Source: Fremontodendron californicum (Eukaryota; Streptophyta; Magnoliopsida; Malvales; Malvaceae). Taken from it: a stretch of 64,000 nucleotides of DNA. The notes under the pieces are model-generated. The model was not told the DNA's origin. It saw only the letters and a program-made list of their open reading frames with translations, and did not search any database. This document shows, one piece after another, positions 24,301 to 36,739 of this stretch; within the stretch, counting starts at the first letter, position 1; the number at the start of each line of letters is the position of its first letter. Location: contig JAULJL010000005.1 in NCBI GenBank assembly GCA_030761205.1, forward strand, positions 6,597,501-6,661,500, read 5' to 3'. The position numbers and the translations under genes are program-made.

Positions 24301-24397
24301 CTTCAGAAGAGAGAAAGATTTTGCTCACAATTTGTTCCAGGTTTGGGAAAATGCTGCAGCTGATCATCAACATCATCATCATCATCATGAAATTTGA
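21379..24397 (+). CDS. BODYGUARD-like alpha/beta-fold hydrolase (four exons)
   Basis: BODYGUARD-family proteins are extracellular epidermal hydrolases needed for cutin and cuticle formation. Their substrate is not firmly established. Exons: 21379-21880, 22470-22828, 23155-23348 and 24043-24397. All introns are GT...AG, and the joined frame is 469 residues. The hydrolase core is clear: oxyanion strand VIFIHG (H187-G188), nucleophile elbow VAHSMG (Ser262), acid in GTRDKS (Asp406) and base in NAGH (His434). The family blocks DLLGYGKSPKPRD, WYEHLGRCVC and LDLTKHTHHS are present. The N-terminus has a hydrophobic stretch (about residues 20-45) that may be a signal or anchor. The C-terminus ends in six histidines, an in-frame CAT repeat. 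Intron 1 carries a hAT MITE and a SINE; intron 3 carries a duplicated donor region. Closest Arabidopsis relative by position would be At5g17780. It appears intact. Confidence 0.93.
21987..22246. mobile_element. 260-bp hAT MITE in intron 1 of the BDG-like gene
   Basis: It starts TAAACTTGCTCAAAGGTC and ends ...CCATGAGCAGATCTA, an imperfect inverted repeat. A perfect 8-bp duplication ATCCTGCT flanks it (21979-21986 and 22247-22254). Subterminal parts are GCCCG/GGCTCG-rich and the centre is AT-rich. It resembles the elements at 21008 and 43698. Confidence 0.9.
22311..22395 (+). mobile_element. tRNA-derived SINE in intron 1 of the BDG-like gene
   Basis: GTTTAGTTCAGTTGGTTCAT (A-box-like) is followed by AAATTTGAATCTC (degenerate B box), the same arrangement as the other SINE copies. 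Confidence 0.55.
23347..23544 (+). repeat. Tandem duplication of about 99 bp spanning the exon 3 donor
   Basis: Two adjacent units both begin AGGTAAT after GATCA and continue TTTTTGCTAACAAGTATTTT through GAAAAGATAAGATCA. The first unit contains the true exon 3/intron 3 donor (GT at 23349). The second therefore has a copy of that donor (near 23448) inside the intron. Confidence 0.88.
23545..23890. repeat. ACCGG-type dispersed repeat in intron 3
   Basis: Sequence from CCGACCGATCAGATCGATTC through AATTCGATTTTTTCAAC matches in layout the copy at 53412-53790 (paired GATCGG/AACCGG ends around an AT-rich core with ATGAGATTTAAAC). Boundaries and target duplications are not clear. Confidence 0.5.
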
Positions 24398-25237
24398 GAT
24401 TCATGGGGAAAATTTTATTGAAAAAATCTTGATTTTCAAGGAGTATATATAACTGTGATTTTACTCAAGCCTCAAGGGATCTTATTCACAGAAATAAAGA
24501 TGAGTTTGATGGAAAAAAAATATGAAATATATTTTACCTTGTTATTATATTCTCAAATATCTCTTTTATCAATTTTATTTTGCTACAACCAATTGTTATT
24601 TGTTAATAGAAAATGCTTCTTTTGACGCTTTTGGGCTATGAAGGTCACGAATATAGCAGGGTTTTACCAAGGGCACAAGAGGGAAAATGAATAGATATAA
24701 TTTAATAAATGGAGAAGGAATAGCACCCTCCTCTCGTTCCATTTAAATGGTGCAAGTTCTCTTTAGCTAGCGTGCTCCTCAAAAATATTTCTCATTCATT
24801 TCTTTATTTCGCTAAACAACAAAAGAATCCTCGACAACAACGTAACATCCCATTAATATGATAAAAATTTTGAGCGGGTCGAATTCAATCTAGATATCCT
24901 TTTGATAATTTGGGTCGGATCTGATCATATAATGTTATTTATATTTTAGATCGAGTCTGAACAAACATAAAAAATACTAATATCATGTTTAGGTCTGACC
25001 CAAACTCGATCGGTTCAGCCCATAAACAAATTTAATGACAAGACAAACCTATCATTTTGCATGGCATAGCATGCCATGCATAATGTCATATGTGGAGGAG
25101 CAAAGTTTTTGGATGACTATCGGTATGAAATTTTGAATAGATCAAAAGTAAAGGTTAATACAAGGCTAACTAGTAATTACCATGTAATTATATTGTCCTT
25201 AAACATTATATATGCAAATTAAGTTGCAAATGAATCA
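24398..25237. other. 3' flank of the BDG-like gene and intergenic DNA
   Basis: An AATAAA near 24493 is a plausible poly(A) upstream element. Around 24862-25034 lies a diverged hAT-like repeat (AGCGGGTCGAATTC ... CGGTTCAGCCCATAAACAAA) without clear target duplications. No gene seen. Confidence 0.45.
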
Positions 25238-25254
25238 TGGATTTAGCTTAGTTG
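25238..25254 (+). mobile_element. SINE 5' piece, interrupted by the CACTA element
   Basis: ATGGATTTAGCTTAGTTG is the A-box end of a SINE whose remainder, ATTCATGTAGCCACTCAT and on through a B box, resumes after 42898. Removing the CACTA element and one TTG gives TTAGCTTAGTTGATTCATG, which matches the SINE at 15411. Confidence 0.72.
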
Positions 25255-25781
25255 CACTACAGCAAATTGGTCTTTTCCCGGCGTTTATTAACGCCTCTAA
25301 AACAATCGAGGCGTTCATAAAAAACGCCGCCACAAACTCCGACAAATGTAGGGCGGGACATTTTGCGACGTTTGTACCTAAAACGCTACTAAACTAGCGG
25401 CGTTTGTAGGTATCTACTGCGGCGTTTTAAAACGCCATAGTAGAACGTCCAAAAGTCATTTTGCATGGGCACTTAACGGCATTTCCTAGTATCAAACGCC
25501 GCTAAACATATTTGTTTAGGGGCGTTTGTACTCCCACAAACGCCGTGAATTATAAAATTTTAGCGACGTTTATGTTCTTCAAACGCCGCCATTTTTGTTA
25601 GAATTAGCGGCGTTTGGTTCTTGAAACGCCGCTAAATATGCAGAATATTTTTTTTACTGTCATTTATTTTGTTTAAAAAGTTATATTTATCAATAATACC
25701 TGCATTACTATTTATAGAACTGTCCAATAATACACAAACGCCACAAATTATTAAAAAATAACATAATATAAAGATATATTT

Positions 25782-28181
25782 TGTAGCAATCGAATTTTGT
25801 CCGGATCCAACCCCAGGATCCGAATCACACCCCTATCCATCCATGCCATCAGCATTGGGCCTTATTGGCCAAGCAGGCCAATCGGCCTGCCAAGTATGAA
25901 CACCTGTTGGCCCAGCAGGCCATCAAGCCCAATACTGCAAGTTGTAAGCCAATCGGGCCTTCCTGCACAACCTTAGGCCCAAACCCAAATCAATACCCAA
26001 GCCCATCACTAGCCTGCTGCCCCCTCCCTTACCAGCCAAACCCTAACCCTAGGAACCCCCCTGACACCAGCAGGCAGCCACCCTAGCCCTCTGCCGTGCA
26101 CGCCAGCCTGCACCACCAACAAAACCCAGCCCCACACTCAACCAACCACTAGCAAGCAAGCCACCACGCCACCTACCTGCATTGCCAGCCACCCTAAGCA
26201 TGTCCCTACCCATTGCCAAATCGGGAGGCACTCTACTGCCTCCTCTGAAACCCAAGCCCCCACACCACCACCCCAAACCCGAGTATAAAACCCCAAAACC
26301 AAACCAAGTTCAAGGGTCTATTCTAACCCCAAAAGAAAAACCAACTCGGATCCCACCCCCCCAATCGGTCCTTCCAACAACCGAGACCCCCGACACAGGC
26401 TCTGACCCCCCCAAAATGCCAAAAGGTATCTGAATCGAGCCTCACCAGAGGCTCTCAAAAACAACCCCCTTCACAACCGAAACCCTGATCACAACCAAAA
26501 AAACAACCACAATCCAGCAAAAGAAAAATCAAAAAAAGAGAAAAAAAAACAAAAAAAGGATTCGATTTTTCAAACCTAGATCTAGGGCTTTTAGTCAAGA
26601 TTCAGGAAAAACTAAGCCCAAATCAGAGAAGAAGAGGCCAAAAAGAGGCCAGCGTGAATTTTTGGGAGAAATCGGCCATCAGCGACGGTGGCCGTCGGTT
26701 TCTGGGCCCAGTTTAGAGAGAGGTTAGAGCATTTCAGAGAGCAGAGAGAGAAGGAGGAAAAAGAAAAGTGAAAAAAAAAAAAAGAAGAAAAACATGGGAT
26801 TTATAGGTGCCAGAAACGGCGTCGCTTTGGGGAGTGAGGGTCTGCGCGATGACCCCGGGTCCGCGCACCTGACCCGCCGGCAGGGAAGAAAGAAAAAAGA
26901 AAAAAAAAAAGAGAAAAAAAGGAAAAAAAAAAGAAAGAAAGGAAAAAGGAAAAGGAAAAGGAAAAGGAAAAGGAAAAGGAAAGGAAAAAAAATAAAAAAG
27001 ATCTTGGGCCCGAGCCCACCTTGCTGCTTTTTGGACCCATTGACCCACCCAGTTCGGGTCCAAACTCCATCGAACGAAGGCCGGACTTTAAGTCCAATAG
27101 GTAAAAATCTGTTTTATTTCCCTTTTATTTTTATCATTTATTTAACTATCAAGGCATATTTTAGTATATCTCTTTATTTTTATATATATTTTAAATATTG
27201 TGATATATCTTAATATGTTTTACTATTTTTGTGTACTTGTGTATTTTAATGTCATAACATGTTTTAAATATATTTTTTTTATTACTTTAAATATGGTAGT
27301 ATATTTTAACAATATATTATATTATTAGTTTTTTTTTTAATGTTGTAATGTGTTTAATCAATTTTGTTATTAATGTTTATTCATTTTTAAATATTATATT
27401 ATTTTAACATATTATATTATTTGTGTTTTGATATTGTAGTGTCTTTTAATATATTTTATTGTTTGTGGTTATTATTTATCATCCTATTTTAATGTGTTTT
27501 ATTATTGGTATTCATTATTTGTTTAAATATAATAAAAATATGTTAGTGTCATAAATATGGGTTTGTTGTGGAAAGTTTGAAGTGTTATAGTGAGAAGTTA
27601 ATTTTAATAAATAAACATAAGGGTAAAATGAACGCGGATAGCCGACGATGGAATTCGAAGGACGTCACAGTTGTGATTCCTAAGATATCTTGAGGTGAGA
27701 GAATCTCGTTAAATACCACCAAGAGTGTTGGAAATATTTAATGGGTGTTCTCTATAATAAGTATAAATTCACTTTCGTTCTCAAAAAAAAATAATAACAT
27801 TTCTTGAAAATTCAAAAATTAAACATGTTTTTAAAAATAAAATAAAATAAAAGAGAATTAGTTTTAAATACCGAAGTTAAGTCCATTAAATCGAGGTTTA
27901 AGATAACATGTGATTAAATGGTATCGTTTTCTAAACGGGCGTCGCGGGGGTGCTAATCCTTCCCCGCACGTAACTGACTCCCAAACCTGATTTTGTTTTT
28001 TTCTCCCTGGTTTAAAAAGCAAACTTCGAAATTGGTTTTAAAGAATATTTTAATTAATTTTAAAATGTTTCACCAAAACCGGTTTAAATAGGTAACCAAT
28101 CACACCTAAACAAAAAAGATTGTGACGACTCCATTTGTGTTTTTAAAATCGTCCGACGGTCGAAAAAAAACAGTTATGACA
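25782..28181 (+). repeat. 5' LTR of element B
   Basis: TGTAGCAATCGAATTTTGTC start, ...CAGTTATGACA end, 2400 bp. The left part is C-rich, with a purine tract of repeated GGAAAA units near 26940-26985; the right part is AT-rich. One copy of the GACGTCAC...GGTGAGAGAATCTCG module is near 27640-27770. The 3' LTR is 116 bp shorter, mainly because of indels such as one near 26150. Confidence 0.93.
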
Positions 28182-28183
28182 GC

Positions 28184-28203
28184 TTGGCGACTCCGCTGGG
28201 GAC
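28184..28203 (+). other. Primer-binding site of element B
   Basis: TTGGCGACTCCGCTGGGGAC lies 2 bp after the LTR end. Sequences of this form serve as tRNA-Arg-type primer sites in Ogre/Tat elements (from memory). It fixes the LTR boundary and orientation. Confidence 0.75.
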
Positions 28204-29741
28204 CTTTGAGAGTCGAGCCACAAATTGATCATGTGTTATTTTAAAATCTCGATTTAATGGATTTAATCGGTATTTAATTTTAATTCTCTTTATTTATTTT
28301 CTTTCTTTCTTTATTTATTTTTATTTTGCTTGCATTTACATCTTGATATTTGTTAATTCTTTATTCATATTTTTTATGTCCTTTATTTATTTATTTTATA
28401 TATATATATATATATACATTATTGTTTCTAATAATTATGGAATGTTTATAATAAAGGGTCGTAAACAAATATTCAAGGGTTTGTCCGTTCTTTCTCACAC
28501 ATGAACACGTGCATTTCATACTTGAGCTCTATACCCGAGCTATATCCCTGTAGATGGAAGTAAAGTACTTACGCTCTCGTGAGGTAATAACCTCCGTATG
28601 GGCTAGCGAAAGACTCCCGAAGTAATAAAGTACCTACGTTTTCGTGAGGTGGCAACCTCCGCATAAGCCTGAAAAAATATACTCCAACAAATTGAACCCA
28701 TTTAACTCGGGGTGCCTTACTAGCCTTCACGGAGGATAGTGAGGAGCAATTTGGGGCCTTTAGAACCTAATTCAGCCTCATGTAGTGAACTTAGGTAGAA
28801 TCATATCGAATTTTCGATTGGATATCCCCGAAATTAGGAACACATGGAGAAACATGTGTGGTATTTCGCTAATTGTTTTACATTCTGAACAAACACTGTA
28901 GATAAGACAATGATGAACGTACATTGTGTTGCCTGCAATAAGTTTCATATTTCGCCCCGAAGGACCGTGATGCCTAAATAATTTGATACTGTTGGGGCAA
29001 ATGTTCAGACAACTTTTTGAATTTGTAAATATGAAAATTCTTTTCTTCAAGCACCCTTGCATTTCGTACATTTCATGCATTAATGCACTTGTAAATAAAG
29101 CATGTACATTTATAATTGTATTTTTTATTTCACAATGATAATAATCTCACTTGTTAAATTGCATAAACACTGGTTGATTGATTAAATAAGAATTGCAGAC
29201 CGGTAGTGTTGAATAAATATTTGGACACCCGTGCCATAATAAGACCCGCTACCCCAAAAGTTTTTGATAAAAATTGGTTTTTGAAAATAATATTTTGATT
29301 TTTGCGGGAAAATATGTTTCAAAAAAATCATAGATTGAATTTGGGGGCAAATTTTGTTCAATGAAATTATTGAATAATTAAGTTCAGTCCCATCTTGTTG
29401 ATTTAATTATGGATTATTTTTCTATATATATTCATGCATTTATTTGTTTATTCTTTAGGCAAATCAAATTGACATCGTGATTGCATTCATAACGATATGG
29501 TCATGCATTAGTGACATACATGGTCACTCACTGTATATATGTTCATGCATTAATTTGTTTATTTTCTACATGTATCATATGGCCATCATATTACATTCAC
29601 GATATTCATAGCTCATTCATCATGAAACACATTTGGGGGATAAAGCAAAAATTGACTTGGCGTTAAGAGCTTTGAAGAAGTTTCTCTTCCAAACCAGAGG
29701 TATAAGAATTACTGAGCACATTTATAACACATGCCAGGATC
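28204..29741 (+). other. Leader of element B
   Basis: The non-coding leader between the primer site and gag matches element A from its position 1. A CTACGCTCTCGTGAGG phrase occurs twice, near 28570 and 28635. About two copies of the ~100-bp unit (ATGCATTAATTTGTTTATT...CATACATGGTCACTC) lie at 29400-29640, against three in element A. Confidence 0.6.
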
Positions 29742-31183
29742 ATGGATAATGAGCAGCAAAATAGACTGGATAGAATGGAGACAGCAGAGAGAGAATTACA
29801 GGAACGATGGGTAAAGTCACCAGAACAATCGGCAAGGTCCCAAGAGGAATCTAGAGAACAGATGACCAAGCTCATGGAACTGGTGTCCGCCGCGATCAAG
29901 GGAAAGGGATACACCGAAAACTTGGCCACTAAAGAAAGGTCGGAGGCACAAAAGGGTCAGAATGAGGTCGTAATGTTAGATGGCCAGTCTCATCAAAACA
30001 CGGTTAATCCTGTCAATATCCCGAACTTAGATGATCCAGCTGAACAAGCAAAGTTGAAAATGGTTGCGTTAATGGGGCTGAGTCGGTAGATTCTCAAAGA
30101 AAATATCAGCTGTTAGAGGAAAGGCTCCGGACAGTATAAAGCACAGATGTATGTGGGAGTGTGGATGCAAGTGAACGTTGCTTGGTTCCTAATTTAGTCA
30201 TTCCTCCTAAATTCAGAGTCCCCGATTTCGAGAAATATGATGGGACAACCGATCCATCAGCCCATATCACTATATTCTGCCGAAAGATGACGGGCCATAT
30301 GGATAATGATAAGCTTTTGATCCACTGTTTTCAGGATAGCCTCAGCGGATCCGCGATCAGGTGGTATAATCAATTGAGCAGGTTTCTGATTTGCTCTTGG
30401 ATTGATCTGGCTAGAGCTTTTCTAAGCCAATACAAGCATGTGACTGATATGGCACCTGACTGTCTCACCTTGCAAAATATGGAGAAAAAGGCCACTGAGA
30501 GCTTCAAAGAATATGCTCAGAGGTGGATGAACATGTCCACCCAAGTACGACCACCCCTGACTCAAAAGGAGATTACTGTCTTTTTTGTGAATACATTGCA
30601 GGCCCCCTACTATGATAGACTCGTCAGCAATGTCACGAAGAAATTTGCGGATATGGTAACCTCAGGAGAGATGATTGAGAATGCTATCAAGAAAGGAAAA
30701 CTCGAAGGAGATAAGACATCCAATGCCGAGAGAAATGGAGTACCTGAAAAGAAAAAGAAAGATGTCCAGGCTGTGGGAGAATTCACCCCATATCCCCAAT
30801 TCCCTTCATATCAATCATATTACTCTACCAATGTCTCTCTAAGCCATTATCCTTACCTGCCAAATATTCATCTCCAAACACCTAATCCTATGCCAGTCCC
30901 TGCGACTAGGCCTGCTTCCCAGAAACAACCGCGGGGCAACCAAGAGAAATTTTCAATCCCAATCCTTAAACTATTGCCATTACTAAAAAGGAACCAGTAC
31001 CTTACCCCTGTGCCTTTGAAAACAGCTCCAAACCCATCAGCAAGGAGTTATGACCCAAACAGCAAGTGTGAGTATCACATGAGGGAAATTGGACATTCAA
31101 CTGAAAAATGCAGACAACTGAAGGAAAAGATTGAAGGTCTTGTCCACGATGACATTTTGACTTCAGAGCTTATCGAACAGTGA
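29742..31183 (+). pseudogene. Broken gag of element B
   Basis: The first part (29742 to a stop at 30087-30089) encodes a Glu/Gln/Arg-rich coiled-coil-like segment. Similarity to the element A gag then shifts to another frame near 30075, which carries a stop at 30137-30139 before opening into a 340-codon frame from the ATG at 30161. That frame holds an uninterrupted retrotrans_gag domain (KYDG, QDSLSG, RWYNQL, FKEYAQRW) and an intact C..H....GH....C zinc knuckle near its end. The breaks differ from those in element A, so each decayed independently. No pol follows. Confidence 0.85.
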
Positions 31184-31508
31184 AAATCCGCATTGCCATA
31201 GATCGGTTTCTTCTTTAGGGGTTTTAAGGATAAGAATTGTTACCTTTAAAATCATGTCAACAAGTATTGAGCAATATGCATGTAGTTCTATGCCTCATCA
31301 TGAAAGCACTTGCCTTATGTTGGCATCCACATGAAATAAATAAATTTTGAATTTCAAATGCTTTGTGTTTATTGTATTTTAACAATAATTTGAATTTGCA
31401 AAAATAAACATTAAGGAAATTCTTGATTTTGAAGAATGTGTTCTTAAAAGAAAAAAAATTCTTTCTTCACATTAAGAAATGATGGGGAGTCTTGAGAATA
31501 TTGATGAT

Positions 31509-34250
31509 TGTCATAACGGTTTTTTTTTTCGACCGCTAAGACGATTTTGAAAACACAAATGAAGTCGCCACCAATCTTTTTTTGCTAGGTGTGATTGGCC
31601 ACCTATAAAAACCGGTTTTAGTAAAATATTTTAAAATTAATTAAAACATTTTGTAAAACAAATTTCAAAGTCCGCGCTTGGAACCAGAGAGTAAAACATA
31701 ATTGGGTTCGAGAGTCGGTTACGTACGGAGAAGGATTAGCACCCCCGCGACGCCCGTTTAGAAAACGATACCATTTAATCACGTGTTATCTTAAATCTCG
31801 ATTTAATGGACTTGACATCACTATTAAAAAAATAATTCTCTTTTATTTTTATTTTATTTTATTTAAAAAAAAATATGTTGATTATTTTTTGAATTTTCGG
31901 AACTGTTATTATTTATAAAAACAAAAAAACAAAAGTGAACATAAATTTGTTATCGAAAATACCCATTAAATATTCCCAACACTCTTGGTGGTATTTAACG
32001 AGATCTTCTCACCTCGAGATATCTTAGGAATCACAACCGTGATATCCTTCGAATTCCGTCGTCGGCAATTTACATCCATTTTTTATTTAAATGCGTATGA
32101 TGCGAATATTTAAATATCGGATGCATACGACTTAGCATATAAGACATATAATTAAATACAGAACTACAAGATTAAACATGCAAATCATGATATTAAAAAC
32201 ACGAGCATGGTAAAATATCGAGCGCATAAACATTCACTATTTATTCATTTTATTATTTCCATTTTTTTTAATGAATTTTTGTATTGAGCATATCGCTAAA
32301 TACTCCTACTACTCGTGGTGATATTTAACGAAATTCTCTCACCACTCCGATATTTTCGATAGTGTTTCGATTATTATTCTTACTCGGACCATTTCAAAGA
32401 ACGATTGATGCTCCGACCATCCCGAGAAAGAAATCCGTTTTTAGAGAATTTTATTTACCGAAAATAATTTAAAAGACATGTAATAATTAGAAGATTTATT
32501 ATTTTATAATTTTTAAATAGAAGCTGAACAATAAAAATATGTCGAATGCTAAACAAGAATAAATAAATAAATAAATAATAGTAATAAAAATAAATAAGGA
32601 AATTAAAATCATACCTAAAAAATGTCGAGAATCCAAAAACTAGAATGCCGAACTTAATCTTTGTAAAATTCTTTGTTCTTCCTCGACCACCTGAAAAATG
32701 TCAAAAATCCAACCAAAAAAAAATCAAAACGTCAAAATCGATAATCGTGAATTTTTCTTTTTTAATTTTTTCCTCCTTTTTGTTTTTATTTTTTTTATTA
32801 TTATTATTTTTTTTTTATTTTCAATTTTACTTATTTTTCTTTTTTTATATTTTTTCTTATTTTTTTCTATTTATTTTTTTCTTTAATTTTAAAAATTTTC
32901 TCTTTTTTTTCTTTCTTTTTTTATTTTTATTTTAAATTTTTCTCTTTTTTCTCTTTTTTTCTTTTTTTTTATTTTTATTTTTCAATTTTTTTTATTTTTT
33001 ATTTTTTCTTCTTTTTTATTTTTTCTTCTTTTTTTTTTCTGGGTGGCCCAAAGGGTTGCTGGGCCCTGAGCCCTGGGCAGGAGGCCTGCTGCATGGCCAG
33101 GCCCTTTGGGCCTGATTGGGGTCCGGTTCGGCGTGGGCCGAACCCCCTTTTTTATTTCTATTTTGGAGTCGGGTCGGGTGCGCTGACCCCGGGTCGACCC
33201 GCAGGTCGACGCGCGGGTCGGGGGCGCGGACCCCGGGTCGATGCGCGGGTCACCGCGACCCGCTCCAGGGGTTATAAAACCCCTTCTCTTTTTTTTCTTA
33301 TTTCTTCTCTTTTTTTCTCTCTCTTCTCCCTCTTCTCTCTCTTTTCTCTCTCACCTCAGAACCCAGAAACCACCCCCAAACCCAGAAACCGGCGATCAGC
33401 CACCGTCCGTCGCCGTGCCTCGTCATCGGCCGCCGTACGTCGGCGGCCGATGATATCCAAACTTCGCACCCGGGGAGATTTCGACCTCCTCTTCTCGGGT
33501 TCGGGCTCCGTTTTGCCCGAATCTGAGCTGAAACCCCTAGATCTGGATTTCGAAACCCTTCATTTTTTTGGTTTTTTTTTTGGTTTGCTATTTTGTGATT
33601 ATTGTTTTTGTTTTTTTTTTTTGCAGAGGTTGATTGTCGTGTTTTTGGTCAGGGGGAAGGGGCTCGAATCGGTCCCAGGGTTTTGTATGGGTGAGAGTTT
33701 TTTTTTTTGGATTTTTTTTTATGATGGCTATTCGAAAAAGGATGGGGGATCTCGATTTGGGTGTTTTTGGCTTCGGCGATCGAGGCCGGGGGTTTCCCGA
33801 TCTCTGGATCTGGGGTCCCAATCTAGGGGGGCTCCTTTTTTTAGATCTTTGTTTTTGGAGGGGGGGTCGAGATCTGCTGTTTTGTTTTGATTTTTTTTGG
33901 CTTGGTTGCTTTTTTTTTTTTGCAGGGGATCTCCCTCCTCTTTTTTTGGGGGGTTTGATCTGGGTTTTTTATGGTGGGGTTGAGTGTGGTGGTGGTTGAG
34001 TGTATGGGGTGATTGAGTGTGGTAGGTGGGTGGCGTGGAGTGGTGGCTGCCGTGTGAGGGTGGCTGCCGTGTGGGGTTGGGGCTGTCAGGGCTAGGGTTT
34101 GGCGTGTGGGAGGGGATCTGCTGTGTGGGCCTGGGCGTTGGGCCTGCTGGTTGGGTTGGGTTTGCAGATTGGGCATGCTAAATAGCAGGCCCTATTTGCT
34201 AATGGCCCGGTCGGATTCGAATCCGACCCGGGCTAAAAACCGTTGCTACA
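31509..34250 (-). repeat. Solo LTR of the element A type, inverted inside element B
   Basis: On the + strand it starts TGTCATAACGG and ends CTAAAAACCGTTGCTACA, the inverse of the element A LTR. The 5-bp duplication ATGAT flanks it (31504-31508 and 34251-34255). Removing the LTR and one ATGAT restores a continuous match to element A (TTGATGATCA-TGTTAGAAATG). At 2742 bp it is a little longer than the element A LTR. It has two copies of the ~140-bp module, like element A. A solo LTR is normally left by recombination between the two LTRs of a full element. Confidence 0.94.
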
Positions 34251-34255
34251 ATGAT

Positions 34256-36735
34256 CATTGTTAGAAATGACCCAATACCCTTCCACATCTCTTTCGGACT
34301 TTCCTATGCTCGAATCCTTTGAGTTTGAAAAAAATTAATGCTTCAAGGAATATATTGTTGAAGTTCATAAACCACAGTCAGTGCAATAAGAAAAATATAG
34401 ATCCTAGCTTAGAATATGAGCAATGGAACAAATTTTTTGAAAAACAATCGAGCTCTTTGGAGTCTCAAACAAGTGAAACCTTTTTCAAGAATCTAGATTA
34501 TGGTAAATTGGTGTGTGTCAAGGTTATGCCAAAACCATTCACATCCCTTTCAATAACCACAAAACACGAGCTGCCCAGACGTCACTTCATGATTAACGTC
34601 TCGGGGCACAATGACTAAACCTGATTTTCTCATGTTTCCAGAAAAACCAATTTTTGAGCCATATTCTTTCTTGTCACTTCGAACAATCCAAAAAAGACTT
34701 GAGGTGTTCCTCGTATGATACGAATTCTCATTTGTATGACCAATCAAAGGGTGCATCATTTGTAGACATGGAGGACAGGTGGTGAATAAGGATGAAGTAA
34801 TTTTCGGGGCATGCATCAATAAAAAAAAAAAAGAGAGAGAAAAAAGAAAAACCAAAAAAAAAAAAATGCAAAAAAAAAGTGTGACATCATGCATTTACGA
34901 AATTCAGGACGGTTTCAAGAAAAATCATTTTCAACGTGTTTTCCTCAAAGGAATAACTCTTTAGTTTAAATGTTTGTGTTTGATATGAAAAATGGTCATC
35001 TTTCATCATCCTTTCACAAATTATAAAAGTATCTTTTTGCTACCCCTTTTGAGCCTAATGAATACTTTCGTTCTTTGAACCCCGATCAAGGATAACCCTC
35101 CACACTAGGGGGCAGATGCAAGGAATGATCTTTTCAAAGGTCACAGATAATGAAGTCCTGGTTCAAAGACAAAAAAAAAAAAGAATGCCTTGAATCAAAG
35201 AGCAATTTGAGCTTCCAAATAACTACGGGCTCATCTTGTAAAAAAAAAGAGTGTAAAAAAAGAAAAAAATGAAAGAAAATAAACCTAGAAAAAAAAAGGA
35301 ATAAAAATCATCTGATAAAGAGAAAAGCTCAGAAAAATAAATGTTTCGAAGAGAATCCTCCTAATGAAATGATCCTTGATTTGATCACCCTTAAACACAT
35401 GTTTGGGTCTATTTATCCTTTCTTTCAGAGCCTCGAACCTTGGCCTACCTTACTTACCTTGAAAAGACCATTTTGATCGAGCATGGCCATTTAAATTGAT
35501 GAGTCTATTCTTAGAGAAATTCACAAGACTTCGGTCTCTTTTCTAGCTAACAATCCTTTTTGGATAAGTCTTGATTTCTTAAATGCATGGTGAAAAAAAA
35601 ATGATGAAAAAAATGGAAAAAGGAGACTCTAGGGTGAAAACCCAAAATGGGCAGTCTAAATGAGAGAATTGCGATGCCGCCTATGGTATTGTCAAGGCCA
35701 TGACAGAAGAGGAGGTCATTTTGAAGAAATCAAGAAACATCTCGGAATTCCAAAATATCCCAAAACTATCAACTCTCATTGGGAGGTTTGACTTCGAAAA
35801 CTAAGACAATTTTCCTTCTAGAATTAACTTTCCAGTTTCAATATCCCGGCTAGTCTTGATGCTTGTCAAAACGCCATGATTTGGAAACTAAAAGAACGTT
35901 GACTTTGTTTAATTCCCAAAGAATTCATGTTCTATAAAACCTGTTCCATTTGTGAGTCTAGAAAGGACATACATTTTTCTTGTTGTAAAGTCTCCTTGGA
36001 TCAACCAAAATCTTGTTGTACCAAGCATTTCGACTCAATTTGAAAAAGCTGAATTAACAATCAGAAAAACTTCTAACAATGATCATCAGTTTTCAAAAGA
36101 TTTGGATATCACAACATGAGGACAACATTTTCAGCTCAAAAGTTTTCAATAAATGAGTAGATATTCTTCACACAAAAAAAGAGCAAGCAAAAACAGATAA
36201 AAAATGAAAATATTTTGGAAGGAACCGTTTTGAATAAAAATGATGTTGGCATGAGGCAAAGGTTTTCTGACCCAAAGTTATGAAACTACTGAGGTAAAAG
36301 AAATGAACATTCGGCTCAGACTTCTATCGATAAGATTTTGAAAACTGTCGGGGCAAAGAGATAGTACCATATTAAAGAAAAGGGATGATCTCTTACGAGG
36401 CACGAGTGTTTCAGGATATACTCTGGTTTGAAAAAGGAAAAACGAATTAGAAAAGCTAAACCAAAGCCAAAAAACAATTGGGGACATTTGTATTTGCATT
36501 TGCATCATTCATGAACCTTTGTATATTTATCGAGTTTTGCATCTGCATCGTGTCATAAAACATTTACATTATTCATGGGTACTTGCACGTGCATCATCAG
36601 GGGGCATATGCATTGATTTCGCACGACATTCGCATTTCATGCCTGACTTTGGCTATTTGAAATTTTGATATTTGAATTTGAACCCTTACTGAGATTTTCT
36701 TCAAAGATATGATTGTGAAAAATTTTCAGGTATAA
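34256..36735 (+). other. Non-coding interior of element B after the solo LTR
   Basis: It aligns with element A 3095-5455. Only short frames, A-rich tracts and no polyprotein motifs were found. Confidence 0.6.
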
Positions 36736-36739
36736 TTAT

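Noticed and set aside
24862..25034. A further hAT MITE
   Set aside because: The GGGTCG/CGGTTCAGCCC ends resemble the family, but no 8-bp duplication could be found, so it is only mentioned within the flanking region.
29663..29929. Minus-strand frame opposite gag
   Set aside because: It is the shadow of the gag reading frame; the protein has no family features.
31509..34250. A gene with introns inside element B
   Set aside because: The whole interval is an inverted solo LTR with TG...CA ends and an ATGAT duplication.
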